Shown here piece by piece: positions 42,601-50,356 of a stretch of 64,000 bases of DNA. The stretch spans positions 854,555-918,554 of the forward strand of contig JAKMXF010000022.1 in the NCBI GenBank assembly GCA_024704765.1, written 5' to 3'. How positions within the stretch are numbered: the stretch's first letter is position 1; each line of letters begins with the position of its first letter. The notes under the pieces are model-generated. The model was not told the origin of the DNA. It saw only the letters and a program-made list of their open reading frames with translations, and made no database searches. Source of the stretch: Oopsacas minuta (taxonomy: Eukaryota > Porifera > Hexactinellida > Lyssacinosida > Leucopsacidae). The translations under genes and the position numbers were made by a program.

Positions 42601-45600
42601 TCTCTACCACTTCTAGAATGAGAGACAATTTTCGTTCCCATTTATCCACCTCCTCTTCAAATGGTTTCACAAACCGGGACCCTTTAACAGTGGATAGAGA
42701 AACTTGATTATCATCTAGCAATTGGAAGAACTCTTCTGAAGCTTTTATACGATGATGTCCTCTCGTCTTGTAAGGAGCTATGTCTAGCTCTACTCCCTCC
42801 CAGGTTTCAGCTATACTCTTCAATAGATTCTCTATAGCCAGCTCTTTACTAGCAGCTGTAGATATCTCTGCTATGACGTCAGAATGCTGATCAAATCCCA
42901 GTTCTATAATCTTCTCTAAAGTGAAATCGTCTGACTCAGGATTAAAAGGTTTCTGTATTTCATTTTGTAGCTGATCCCAGTGACGAGGTCGTAATGCATC
43001 GTTCTTAAGATCTTGTATAAGAGGCATAGTACGTTTGAATTGGTCTATCCTCTCTTTGAGGAGGTCACAAATGTCCCAACCCTTTTCTTTAACTTCCCGT
43101 CCGATACGGTTCAATCTCTTGTAAATCCCTTGAGCATCATATAACATCTTCTCAGTATCTATGTCCTGAAACTTTCCTACTTTCCAAGTAGCCCAGGACT
43201 CCTCCCATTCCTTACTGAGAGACCAGATAACTTCTAACTGATCCAATTCCTTCTCCAGAATAGAAATAGAATTATTCGCAGGTTGTTTAATATTGAATAG
43301 AGTTAATCCTTTCTTTAGCTTGTTCTCTCTAGTCTTTAAATCTTCTAATTGTTTCTTGGTTTGACGTATAATCTCTAGAGCATCAGCTGAGCTGACCTTA
43401 CTGCTGAATGGTCCTTTCTGTTGGAAATCATCACACAGGTTATTCACCTGTCTCTTAAAATCTTCAGCCGATTGTAATAGACCTGCTTTAAACTTTTCCT
43501 TATGTTTAACCAGTTTACTTTCACTAGTCGCAAGGAATAAGACGAATTCTTCCCAGCTGGGTTTTAGCTGTTCCAGTTTATCTGTCACCTGATCTGGTAC
43601 AGTGACAGAATATGAGTCTAGCATTAGGAATTGCTCTTGCACAGGTTTGATCAGCTGTTCTTTTGGAATTTTCTCATCCTGTAGTTTCTTAAGAAATTCC
43701 AGCTGATCCCCTAGCTCATCCAGATTCAAGATAGGAGCTAACAGTGTCTGTCTTCCTATCTGTATATATCCCTGTAGAGAGTCTAGTCGTGTAGTAGCGT
43801 CAGTAAGCAATAGGTCACATAACCTGGTCTGCCATTCAGTACAATTTCTAAGGATATTATTCTTGAGAGGAGAGCAATCTAACATAACAAAGTGTATAGG
43901 TACTTTAGTCTCTTGTTGTTGTGCGTTATTAGCTATCTCATTGTACCGTCCAACATCCTCTCCCATAATAGCAACAGGCTTTACCTTGAGACTGGTTTGG
44001 TAGCGAAGAATGAATTTGTTCTTATCAAGCTCCCAGACCTCCTTAAAGCCAGGAACTACCCAGGTTTTCTGTATAAATTTGTTAACTTCCTCCACACTAG
44101 CTGTGACACCTCTAATCACGTTATCTTGTAGCTTGTTGATATCACTATCATTAGTTATGACGTCACTTATGGTATTAAGAAATGTTCTCTTCTTAGACAG
44201 TATATCGGGTAGACGGTTGATACCAGCTAGAGTCAATGTTAACTCCGTAGCGCATGACGTCACATAGTCAGTCAGCTGATCTAGACTAGGCACGTAGTCT
44301 ACTCGTGCGGGTAAATCCTCAATAGAGGTTAGCATAACTTTAACGAGACAGAAAGGCTCAGCAGCTGTACGTCCATCTCCATTAACAGCTTTATTAAGTT
44401 CCTGTAGAGACCACTTTATATTTAATCTCAGAGCCTCTTCTACCAAATGATCCATATTAACTGTATATCTCTGTAGATAAGTTTGTATTTCAGGTCCGTC
44501 ATGGGAGAATACACTAGCAGTCTGCCTGATGATAGTAATAATCTCCTCGTGTTTCTGTCTAATCCTGTCTCCCATAGTTTTCCTGTGAGTAGCTTGTTCC
44601 TTTAGGAAATCATCTTTCTCGTATAGAGTCTTTACAGGAGTTTCATGTTTAAGTAATAACATTTCTGACATATTCTTACATAGCTGTCCTACTCGTTGAG
44701 AATTGCTCTTATACAGAGTTACAGATGACTTAACTTCTTTAGCGTACTGTCTGCATTGAGTAATGTAAGACTCAGACACTCCCTTACTCATCCATGTCAG
44801 CTTAGAAAGACCGGGGTATACTTTCTTATCCAAATACCTAATTCTTTCTTTAAAGAGTTTCCTCTCTTCACCAGTTAATATTGTAACTATTTTATTATAA
44901 TCTCTTACTACAAGTAATACGTGTTCTCTTAGAGCTCGTAGTTCTTCACGTTTGGAATATACTTCAGTTGTATAGTGAGGAATCTCAAAGCGTAGTCTCT
45001 CCCAGTAATGAATCTCCGCGAGGAGTTTAGACAGCTGTTTAGGGAACTTGAGGTCTAACAGCTGATTATCATTTCCTCCCCTACACATGAGATAGTTCTC
45101 CAACAGCTTGCTAACATCTTTATCAATTGAAGAAGCCCAGTCATCAAATACTTTATTAACAAATACACTGAGACTGTTAGCAAGACGATCATACTGTAAT
45201 TTAGCCTCCTCTCCCTGTCCTACATGATGTAGATAGTATGCTCGCTCTAATAAACGCATTGGCTTGTCTATTCTCATTTTAAGTTTCCTTCCCCATGTAG
45301 CTAGACCTGCATAGTGAGGTAGTACAGGGCCAAGTCGCGGGGTCCGGGCATTGTACTCAGCTTTTACTCTATTCATCTCTGCGATAAAGTGATGATACAC
45401 TTCTACGGTCTTCTGATTGAGGGTACGACGAATTGACTCACGAGTACTGAGGTGATGAAATGCATCCAATAAACTTATCCCATCTTCCACAAGTGTGACT
45501 GACTCAAAAGCAGTGCTAAGCGCATTCTGCATCATTACCTCCATCTCTTTTATTCCATTACGGAATACATTCGCTCTCTCATTCCAAACTGTACTTTTGA

Positions 45601-47128
45601 TATCTAAGATGTACGGTTTTATCTCTTTCAGGTCTCGCATATATTTTTCGAATGTAGCTTCTATTTCTTGGAGGCTGCGCATTAGTTCAATACCTCGGGA
45701 ACCAGGGATACAAGGTAATGGTGATTTATTTCCATCCCACCATCTCCCGAAGTGTATCTGTCCTTCACAGACATCGAACAGATCCTTACATCTCTGAATG
45801 AATGCGTCAATTTGTGTGAAAATACTAGACTCGTCTAAGATCCATTGGTGAGCTGGGTTCTTAAAACTGTGAAGTTTCGCAGTTTCTATGTAAAGCTTGT
45901 GCCATTGTTCGCAGCAACTTATACTTTCTTGAATAGAGGATTGACTTGTCCTTATGTTTCCATTGAACAGATCTTCAAGAGAGATATACTCACAGCAACG
46001 AGTTATTATCTCATTACTAACTTTCCTAAGTAACCCTGTCAACCGTTCTGGTGTATTGTAATGTTGTGAGTTAAGCCATATTATACGAGTAATGGATAAT
46101 ATCTGAGGTAGGAGAGATGGGATATCTGTGGGAGATGCAGAGCTTAGATTCTCACAGGGTTCTCTCAATAGAGACAGGAACATTACGTTACTCTCTGCAG
46201 TGCTAGAACCCTCCTGTATCATCCGACTGATCTTAAGGAACGAGGCTAAATAGGAGGAGTTGGTCTCTTTTAGAATCTCAGAAATACGCGCAACTTTAGG
46301 GTCTCTCAGCTGAGAGCTGATACCTGATAGGTTCTCACATCTAGCGCGCCAGAATTGTATCTCCTCGAGGGGTCCGTCACTATCAGAGGTCTCAATAGAG
46401 TCCTGTGTACCCAGAACCTCCTTGATCTGACGTGTCCAATGTATCATAGCAGTTTCCAGACGTTGTACTAGTTCACGTGACTGTGAAGCCATATTACTAG
46501 ACATTAGTGGACCTTCATTTGGTATGTACAGGACTGTCTGACCACCTCTAGCCTGCTGGCTATCTGTAAGTCCAGCTAGAAATCTGTGTAGATGAGAAGA
46601 CAATTCATTCTTTACATTTTCGGGCCAATGACCAGCTTTGAAGAAGATAGGAGCATACACAGCTTGCATTTGTTTGAGCAGACTAATAAGATGGCCCTCT
46701 TGGAGTCTTCCTCTCTGGAGCTCTCCTGACACTTTACCAGTATCCATATCCTCTAGCTTGAGCAGGAAGAACATATGTTTGGGGAGTGGTGCCGACATGG
46801 GAGAGGATTGCGTCACTTTGAGATCTCCACTGACTTCATCTCGAAATATCAGCAATACAGGAGCAGATTTATTGCCAATAAGATAACTCTCGACTTCCCT
46901 AAAATGCTCCTCACTCCATATAACTTCTACTGACTCCTCTCTGCGTATTTCATCTTTGATTCCGTCCAGGAGATCACGGGAGAGGTCCCTCGCTTGAGCT
47001 ACAGTTGTGGGAGCTTCAAACTTGTCTGACAGAGACACGGGAGAGATTGAAGGACTAGTTGGTCGGGTATATTCAGTATCTGGTTGTTCAGGTTCATCCA
47101 AGTCTATCACAGAATTAGACACAGACAT
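33644..47128 (-). CDS. DNAH2: Axonemal inner-arm dynein heavy chain, DNAH2 type, single exon
   Basis: About 4494 residues from the ATG at 47128; the frame extends four codons further only through a TTG. It is a full cytoskeletal motor: an N-terminal tail with DHC_N1 and DHC_N2 (for example IQKSLDMYLETKRQLFPRFY), AAA1 P-loop GPAGTGKTETVKDLGKA near residue 1870, AAA2 GYSGSGKS near 2150, AAA3 GPIGTGKT near 2485, AAA4 GIGGSGRQS near 2830, then the stalk coiled coils and microtubule-binding region (about 2990-3300), AAA5/6 and the C-terminal domain ending WIKRGTALLMSL. Tail and C-terminus both match DNAH2 rather than DNAH1/3/7 or outer-arm chains. It drives ciliary beating as part of an inner dynein arm. 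The 13.5-kb intron-free coding region is remarkable, as vertebrate DNAH2 is split by dozens of introns. A TTTCAG just before the ATG suggests one 5'UTR intron. Confidence 0.96.
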   Translation of the reverse strand: MSVSNSVIDLDEPEQPDTEYTRPTSPSISPVSLSDKFEAPTTVAQARDLSRDLLDGIKDEIRREESVEVIWSEEHFREVESYLIGNKSAPVLLIFRDEVSGDLKVTQSSPMSAPLPKHMFFLLKLEDMDTGKVSGELQRGRLQEGHLISLLKQMQAVYAPIFFKAGHWPENVKNELSSHLHRFLAGLTDSQQARGGQTVLYIPNEGPLMSSNMASQSRELVQRLETAMIHWTRQIKEVLGTQDSIETSDSDGPLEEIQFWRARCENLSGISSQLRDPKVARISEILKETNSSYLASFLKISRMIQEGSSTAESNVMFLSLLREPCENLSSASPTDIPSLLPQILSITRIIWLNSQHYNTPERLTGLLRKVSNEIITRCCEYISLEDLFNGNIRTSQSSIQESISCCEQWHKLYIETAKLHSFKNPAHQWILDESSIFTQIDAFIQRCKDLFDVCEGQIHFGRWWDGNKSPLPCIPGSRGIELMRSLQEIEATFEKYMRDLKEIKPYILDIKSTVWNERANVFRNGIKEMEVMMQNALSTAFESVTLVEDGISLLDAFHHLSTRESIRRTLNQKTVEVYHHFIAEMNRVKAEYNARTPRLGPVLPHYAGLATWGRKLKMRIDKPMRLLERAYYLHHVGQGEEAKLQYDRLANSLSVFVNKVFDDWASSIDKDVSKLLENYLMCRGGNDNQLLDLKFPKQLSKLLAEIHYWERLRFEIPHYTTEVYSKREELRALREHVLLVVRDYNKIVTILTGEERKLFKERIRYLDKKVYPGLSKLTWMSKGVSESYITQCRQYAKEVKSSVTLYKSNSQRVGQLCKNMSEMLLLKHETPVKTLYEKDDFLKEQATHRKTMGDRIRQKHEEIITIIRQTASVFSHDGPEIQTYLQRYTVNMDHLVEEALRLNIKWSLQELNKAVNGDGRTAAEPFCLVKVMLTSIEDLPARVDYVPSLDQLTDYVTSCATELTLTLAGINRLPDILSKKRTFLNTISDVITNDSDINKLQDNVIRGVTASVEEVNKFIQKTWVVPGFKEVWELDKNKFILRYQTSLKVKPVAIMGEDVGRYNEIANNAQQQETKVPIHFVMLDCSPLKNNILRNCTEWQTRLCDLLLTDATTRLDSLQGYIQIGRQTLLAPILNLDELGDQLEFLKKLQDEKIPKEQLIKPVQEQFLMLDSYSVTVPDQVTDKLEQLKPSWEEFVLFLATSESKLVKHKEKFKAGLLQSAEDFKRQVNNLCDDFQQKGPFSSKVSSADALEIIRQTKKQLEDLKTRENKLKKGLTLFNIKQPANNSISILEKELDQLEVIWSLSKEWEESWATWKVGKFQDIDTEKMLYDAQGIYKRLNRIGREVKEKGWDICDLLKERIDQFKRTMPLIQDLKNDALRPRHWDQLQNEIQKPFNPESDDFTLEKIIELGFDQHSDVIAEISTAASKELAIENLLKSIAETWEGVELDIAPYKTRGHHRIKASEEFFQLLDDNQVSLSTVKGSRFVKPFEEEVDKWERKLSLILEVVEMAQQVQRSWIYLENIFIGEDIRKQLPGETSEFDHVDEDWKAIMQTLNQDKNALRATHQHKLLDRLTNNCNKLEKIQKSLDMYLETKRQLFPRFYFLSNEDLLEILGQSRNPDAVQPHLRKCFDNLKFLELRKEKSKTFAQQMVSGEGEKVDLHTEVLLEGPVEGWLTDIENQMRNSLHERLIECRVDLRRNPTKRERWVFNWPGQLTLTSSLIQWTSDCTKALQQVKERGEKRPLKSLKKKQVALLEKYSEMVRGRLDKMQRAKIVALITIEVHARDVIDRMAKGSCNDVNAFEWLLQLRFYWDRELDDCIIRQTNTHFQYNYEYLGCSGRLVITPLTDRCYVTLTTAMHLYRGGSPKGPAGTGKTETVKDLGKAMGNYVIVINCSDGLDYKSMGRMFSGLSQTGAWGCFDEFNRINIEVLSVVAQQILSILKALGLRKERFTFEGRDINLISTCGIFITMNPGYAGRTELPDNLKSMFRPIAMIVPDSALIAEIILFGEGFGSCRLLARKVNTLYVLASQQLSKQDHYDFGLRALVSVVKYAGKKKRASPEVSDEEILLLAMKDMNLAKLTAHDLPLFNAITSDLFPGIFIPQLDYSLMTNALATELKAANLQSKEASITKVIQLYETKNTRHATMMVGYSGSGKSVAWTMLQATLTRLNKENPKLSQYQKVHVHAINPKAVRLDELYGKFDHNTSEWTDGILASVMRTTCSDEKPDEKWILFDGPVDTLWIESMNSVMDDNKILTLINGERIGMPDQVSLLFEMEDLAVASPATISRCGMVYFDSSTLGYEPYFISWLQTMPKRLQDPLKALINKHASRVIDFRGKNCRELIPITALNSIQSLCRLLKIFCTNENGVNPDDTENFSRLLEMWFMFSMIWSIGASVDEDGRKKMDNLFREIEGNIPAKDTAYEYYIDVKNRTWNHWDQKLIDGWKYNPSLPFHKLTVPTVDTVRYYFLGNTLVMNLNPVMFVGPIGTGKTLVSSGVLSKLDENVWKVLVINLSAQTTSNNIQEIIESKMEKRTKGVFVPLGGKKMITFLDDFNMPMKDRYGSQPPLELMRQWMDYGFWFDRQKQITKQMRDMHLMAAMGPPGGGRMVISRRLQSKFSLLNMTFPTESQIKRIFGSMINQKLQEFEEDIKPLGVPITQATIDVYNYVSVRFLPTPTKMHYLFNMRDMAKVYQGMLRANKNYHDRKESMIRLWIHECYRVFADRLVEEKDKIMFNELITGKLASMFDVSFHSICKDKVVPIFGDLLNQQQMFYEDLNNFKHLKTSIENALQDYNNEPGMIPMDLVLFRNAIEHVTRITRVIRLERGNMLLIGIGGSGRQSLTRLASYIIGYSVFQIDVTRHYKLSEFREDIRTLYWKAGVEYKPTVFLFTDTQVVEESFLEDINNILSSGEVPNLYTPEDFEPAMTELAPIAKKEGIPDQTESIFSFFIERARNNLHVVLAMSPVGEPFRNRIRMYPAFVNCTTIDLFTEWPKDALTEVAEKYLEEVSFGENSASITKSVATMFVAMHLSVVENSKKMLAEMKRHNYVTATNYLELVTGYRSLMEEKRKELGDAKSKLENGIYKLDDTKQKVEEMSKELSVQKIQVEKYQKECEEYLVVLVQKKHDADEQQKSVASRSAKIGEEEEKCKQMAEVAQKDLDEALPALMEAEKALEALNKNDIDEIRAYPNPPNHVRIVMEGVMTLRGCGTSWAEAKKELGGGGFIKSLVKYDRDNIPDKILKVIGSKYINDPEFTPENVERVSFAAKSLCMWVRAMEKYGKIYRTVEPKRKRLHEAMAKLEEKQKSLAEAQAKLKEINERIDELKLQYDEKLAQKEELRKKMEITQEKLERAGKLVSGLSGECERWTLSVAKYEASIGYLVGDCLLASAFLSYMGPFLSNYRDDMISKLWIKQVRDLDIPCTPDFSFATFLSDPAIIRDWNIQGLPADSFSSENGIIVTRGNRWPLMIDPQGQAIKWIKNMEIENGLKVIDLQQSDFLRTVENSVQFGNPVLLQNVEEVLDPSLAPVLNKAIVKIGNRMVIKLGDKEVDYNPDFRLYITTKLSNPHYTPEISTKTTIVNFAVKEQGLEEQLLSTTVTKEQPDLQNQKNELVVSIANGKKQIKELEDKILYLLNTAQGSLLDDEVLVNALQSSKAVSQQVTEKVKICIETEKRIDGARDAYRPAAKRAAILFFVMTDLGRIDPMYQFSLEAYIELFIISIDKSQKGFKPEERIQYLNDFHTYSVYRYTCRGLFERHKLLFSFRMCAKILEASGKLNKEEYNFLLRGGVVLDRETQMDNPVTHWLEDSSWDNVSELDKLPNFNGIANSFEQYGRDWHRWFTHQEPENSTLPGEWENACNELQRMLIVRCLRQDRVTQCVTAFITNNLGVRFVEPPVLDMQSVVNDSTARTPLIFVLSAGVDPVGALTQLALDLGKTDKFDTLSLGQGQAPIARKLITNGVREGRWVFLANCHLSLSWMPHFNKLIEEELHTKKPHKDFRLWLSSSPHPEFPIAILQAGIKMTTEPPKGVRANMKRLYQTVNEAYFNEVGCAHKFKKLLFALCFFHSVLIERRKFLMLGWNVIYGFNDSDFEVSMNILDIYLQSYPDTPWDALKYLIAGVSYGGHVTDDWDRRLLLTYINDFFCDQCLEEPYYKLSSLPTYYIPKDGSLQSYRDLVDRLPTSDRPDAFGQHNNADIASQIRETRTLLDTLLSLQPQVSVTQGQSSEDKVLDLAADVLKQIPDQIDLAAAANLLADDNSALKVVLLQEIERYNSLLRVIRSSLIDLEKGIKGLVVMSSDLDQVFICILEARIPPLWEKAYPSLKPLASWTRDLILRVKQFSTWAENAQPPVLFWLSAFTFPTGFLTAVLQTGARQNNVSVDQLSWEFHVSTVDDANITTQPKDGVWIKGLFLEGAGWDKKSSCLVEPNPMQLSCPMPSIHFKPVESKKKVKGIYQAPCYYYPDRSGKGGMSFVVAVDLKTGSSPVELWIKRGTALLMSLES

Positions 47129-47658
47129 CCTGAAATACAATATTTAGACAATAGCAAGCAGCTATAAATAAGAGGACATTAGTATATCAATACCATAAGT
47201 ATAATTACAAGCATAGCAGATACGGATATACCAACTCTCACGGGTTATCTGTAGGAACTTAGGGCACCTTCAGACCCCAACTAGAAGTCGGGCCTAAATT
47301 ACAAAGCCAACGATGCCACCAATAATACATCTGTGAGGATTCCCTAATTCACGGACGGACAAGTTTTCTGGAAGAAATTTCAAATTTGTTGTTTGACGAA
47401 TATTTGAGCTTGAAAACACAGAATATTGGAAAAACAGTAATCGCGAAAATTATATGGACCATATCTAAAAAAAGTTTAAATTATTTATCGGCAATAAATT
47501 CCAATCGAGAGGCCCAGGTTCCCTATCAGCTATAAGAATAAACAAAGGCTGTAAAGAGGTCTAATGAGAATAGTTTTCAAGGAGTAATTGAGCCCTAAGT
47601 GCACGTCATATTAAAACAAGACAAATAATAAGTGCAATGTCAATAGTGAATTTTGGTA
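47129..47658. other. Gap between DNAH2 and the second bZIP gene
   Basis: It contains the probable DNAH2 5'UTR intron acceptor (TGTATTTCAG on the minus strand just before the ATG). It also has a repeat copy at 47342-47440 related to 15064-15130. No ORF is supported. Confidence 0.45.
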
Positions 47659-48120
47659 CTATTCAATCAAGTTTTTGGAAAGAGATAACTGATTGAGATG
47701 AGATTGTTGCAAGTATATCTCTTTTAACCTTGCTAGTTCACACTGAAGATTGTGTATGTATTGACTCAATTCTATGTTATGCTCTGTCAGACGTTGTACT
47801 TGTATTTCTGTATCTGCTGTATTCCGTTTTGATTTTTGACGAGACTTCCTGACAGCATCATTCTTCTTCTCACGCTTTAGACGGGATTCGTCCGGTTCAT
47901 TATCACCCTGAGATGATTCAGACATTAGCTGTGTATCTGGCATGTAAGAACAAGAATGTGTATTGATTTCAGCAGTAGGAGTAGGAGCATATGCACAAGA
48001 AGGTCTCTGGATAGATTCAGTATGTGTGTAGTTTGAGAGGTATTGAAGGCAGCTGGAGTTGTTGGGATAAGCACAGTTGTTCTCGAGGGATGCATTTTCC
48101 ATGTGTGAATAAAACGTCAT
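47659..48120 (-). CDS. C/EBP-like bZIP transcription factor, second copy
   Basis: 153 residues from the ATG at 48120; the longer frame begins at a TTG. The basic region at about 85-110 reads KREKKNDAVRKSRQKSKR, the C/EBP N-x2-A-V-x-K-S-R core, followed by a zipper with Leu/Val/Ile heptads to about residue 145. The N-terminal half is Ser/Asn/Cys/Tyr-rich and unstructured. The basic region is shared with the factor at 215-682 but the rest is diverged. It probably binds CCAAT-type sites as a homo- or heterodimer. It is divergent from OSTM1, with an 0.8-kb shared upstream region. Single exon. Confidence 0.82.
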   Translation of the reverse strand: MTFYSHMENASLENNCAYPNNSSCLQYLSNYTHTESIQRPSCAYAPTPTAEINTHSCSYMPDTQLMSESSQGDNEPDESRLKREKKNDAVRKSRQKSKRNTADTEIQVQRLTEHNIELSQYIHNLQCELARLKEIYLQQSHLNQLSLSKNLIE

Positions 48121-48941
48121 ATTGAATAATGTTATAATTTTGTATTTTACTAATTCCAAATTTAAGCAGTTGAATATGTTCTTGTAGTTAGATAATTTCG
48201 CCTAAAAAGTTTATTCTTCTACTCTAATATAGCATTTATAGATTAACAAGCTGAAATGTAATGTGCGAGACTGGGAGTGATTCCAGATAACTGCTAATTG
48301 CTAATTGGTTTCTGCTAGAGTACTAATTCTAGGAGATAGATTATAAATCTCAGAATAAATAGAGGTATAATTACAGTTCGTCGCTTATTGTGAACTCCCA
48401 TAGGGACCATTAATCTTGTTCATAATAAAGAGAATCCATATTAAACGAAGGTAATTTAATACGAATGCTACGGAATTGTTTTTATTGGGCCCAGCGACTT
48501 GGTTCATCAAAATCACAATTAAGGATTCGAACAATTGTTTGCAACAGGTGCAACTTACAAAGGATCCACAAGTATTCTGTTTGAAGAGATATGTATCGGA
48601 ACCTAAACCTCAACAAATATATTATTGTGAAATGCATTGCGGAAACAAATATAAAATCAATCACTAATAGTGGATGTTATCACCATTCATCAGGAGAACA
48701 ATACTGAGATAACTTCCTGTCATTATGACAGCTGTCACAAACTGGCTTTCAAGTTGTATTGCGTAAGTTCATAAGAATTATGAACAAATAGAAAGTGGTT
48801 TGAATGCTCAATGTATGGCTTTATACACAATTGAGATTCCATTTGATCTTAGAACCCAGTAAACACATTGATTCGATTAATTATGCAGATATCATCTCTC
48901 AATGTATAAATACAATTAGATTCTATAACAAACAGCTGACT
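48121..48941. promoter_or_regulatory. Divergent intergenic region, bZIP / OSTM1
   Basis: The bZIP gene runs left and OSTM1 runs right, so both promoters must lie here. No specific binding site can be proved by eye. A 60-codon frame near 48480-48670, open on both strands, shows no family features. Confidence 0.4.
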
Positions 48942-49868
48942 ATGAAGCTAGTTAATATTGTATTATTCACATTTATAACTGGGTCTGGCTTTGGAGAGAT
49001 ATTGGTAATTCCATTTAATGAACACCATAACCTTACAATAGATTCCAACCAGCTAGTAACAAGACAGAAGAAACAAGCTCACACTAGTAAACTACATCTT
49101 GTGCCTGATGCAACTGTTCCATACTTTTCTGAGTTGAGTGAACATTGTAAAGGACTTTTGTCCAATTTCAGTGCTACTGTATCAACTTACTTAAAATGTA
49201 TGACTTTCTATTCTAAACCCGCTAAACTGTGTCAAACATGTCAATACAAACTGACAGCTGTTGAGAGGGCGTATAATAATATCAGAGATGACAACATGGA
49301 GCCTATATGTCCCAAGCTGTTGCTAACATCAGATAGTTTGCATATGATTGAACGTGAGTACGAACATGCACAGGAGGTATGGCAAATCGCTGATTGTGAC
49401 TACTGTTATGACAATCCTAATGTTGAGATAGGGAAATGGAGAGTTTCTAATAAAACAAAAGAATTCTTTGATCTTTTTAATAGAACGATAGATTGCTTCG
49501 CAGCTTTTCTACCAATAAATCGAACTAACTCAACAGATGGTAATCCAGGAATATGTCCAAATTGTACTCAAGAGTACTCAGCGTTAGATAAAATGTTCCT
49601 TTCTTCTTTCCAGTCAGAAGATAAGATATGTATCGATATATTTGAAGCAATGAATTACACGAGAATAGTTTGGAGCAGACAATACAAATGTTATGCTAGA
49701 GTAAGGAATTTAGCAGAAATGATTCCTATAATTACCTTAATACTAGTTATTCCGTTCTTATTCTACCCAGGGGTCAAAATAACAATGGATATTTATGATT
49801 ACAGGCAGAAGAGGAAAGAGCAGGAATTTGATAAATCAGTTTCTAATGATTATGGAATTAAATACTAA
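48942..49868 (+). CDS. OSTM1: OSTM1 homologue (lysosomal ClC-7 beta subunit)
   Basis: 308 residues if started at the ATG that opens a signal peptide (MKLVNIVLFTFITGSGFG); the open frame extends upstream to an ATG at 48804, but that start would bury the signal. OSTM1 is the type I membrane partner of the CLCN7 chloride/proton exchanger in lysosomes. Features are many luminal cysteines in the family pattern (CxxCQY, CDYCYDN, CPNC), Asn-glycosylation sites, the LFNRTIDCFAAF block, the DIFEAMNYTRIVWSRQYKCY block close to the membrane, one membrane span (IIPLITLIL-like, about residues 255-275), and a short basic cytosolic tail. It is the only confident host gene on the plus strand. It converges on COMTD1. 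Confidence 0.88.
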   Translation: MKLVNIVLFTFITGSGFGEILVIPFNEHHNLTIDSNQLVTRQKKQAHTSKLHLVPDATVPYFSELSEHCKGLLSNFSATVSTYLKCMTFYSKPAKLCQTCQYKLTAVERAYNNIRDDNMEPICPKLLLTSDSLHMIEREYEHAQEVWQIADCDYCYDNPNVEIGKWRVSNKTKEFFDLFNRTIDCFAAFLPINRTNSTDGNPGICPNCTQEYSALDKMFLSSFQSEDKICIDIFEAMNYTRIVWSRQYKCYARVRNLAEMIPIITLILVIPFLFYPGVKITMDIYDYRQKRKEQEFDKSVSNDYGIKY

Positions 49869-50356
49869 AAAATTTTGTCAAAATTGTGATAATAATTAAA
49901 GATAAATATGTTGTTCCTTCTACACGAGTTGTGGATTCAAGCTATAGAATATTTAGGCGTGTAAATTTCCGAATTTGTTGAAAAGGGTTTATGATAGGTC
50001 TACAAAATATTATATTAGATTCTATGGGAGTTTATAGGTCTGTAAATAAGATAGCTCATAAATACAAGTAAAAGACCACACTTTCCGTTAGAAATTACCA
50101 ATTACTGAGTGAAGGTAAAAGATTGAATTGCAAACATAACGATTGCATGACTGTAAAGTAATGTAGTAACTAGCGAGAGGTTGTTTGTATAGACGGCAAG
50201 TAAGTGCGCCACACAAATAAATAATTTATTATACAAGAGAGTTATACATATATGTTTCAAATCTCTGCATTATAATTTTGTTGGTGAAAAGAATATACGG
50301 ATATTGAATAGAATCTATGTATTTAGCTATGTGTAAACTAAGATATATAAGGGAAT
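49869..50356. other. Convergent 3' gap, OSTM1 / COMTD1
   Basis: The two genes end facing each other here. Sequence is AT-rich with no paired repeat ends and no ORF. Confidence 0.4.

Noticed and set aside
48476-48667. 60-63-codon ORFs open on both strands near OSTM1
   Set aside because: Mirror-image frames in AT-rich DNA with no conserved features; more likely a promoter region.
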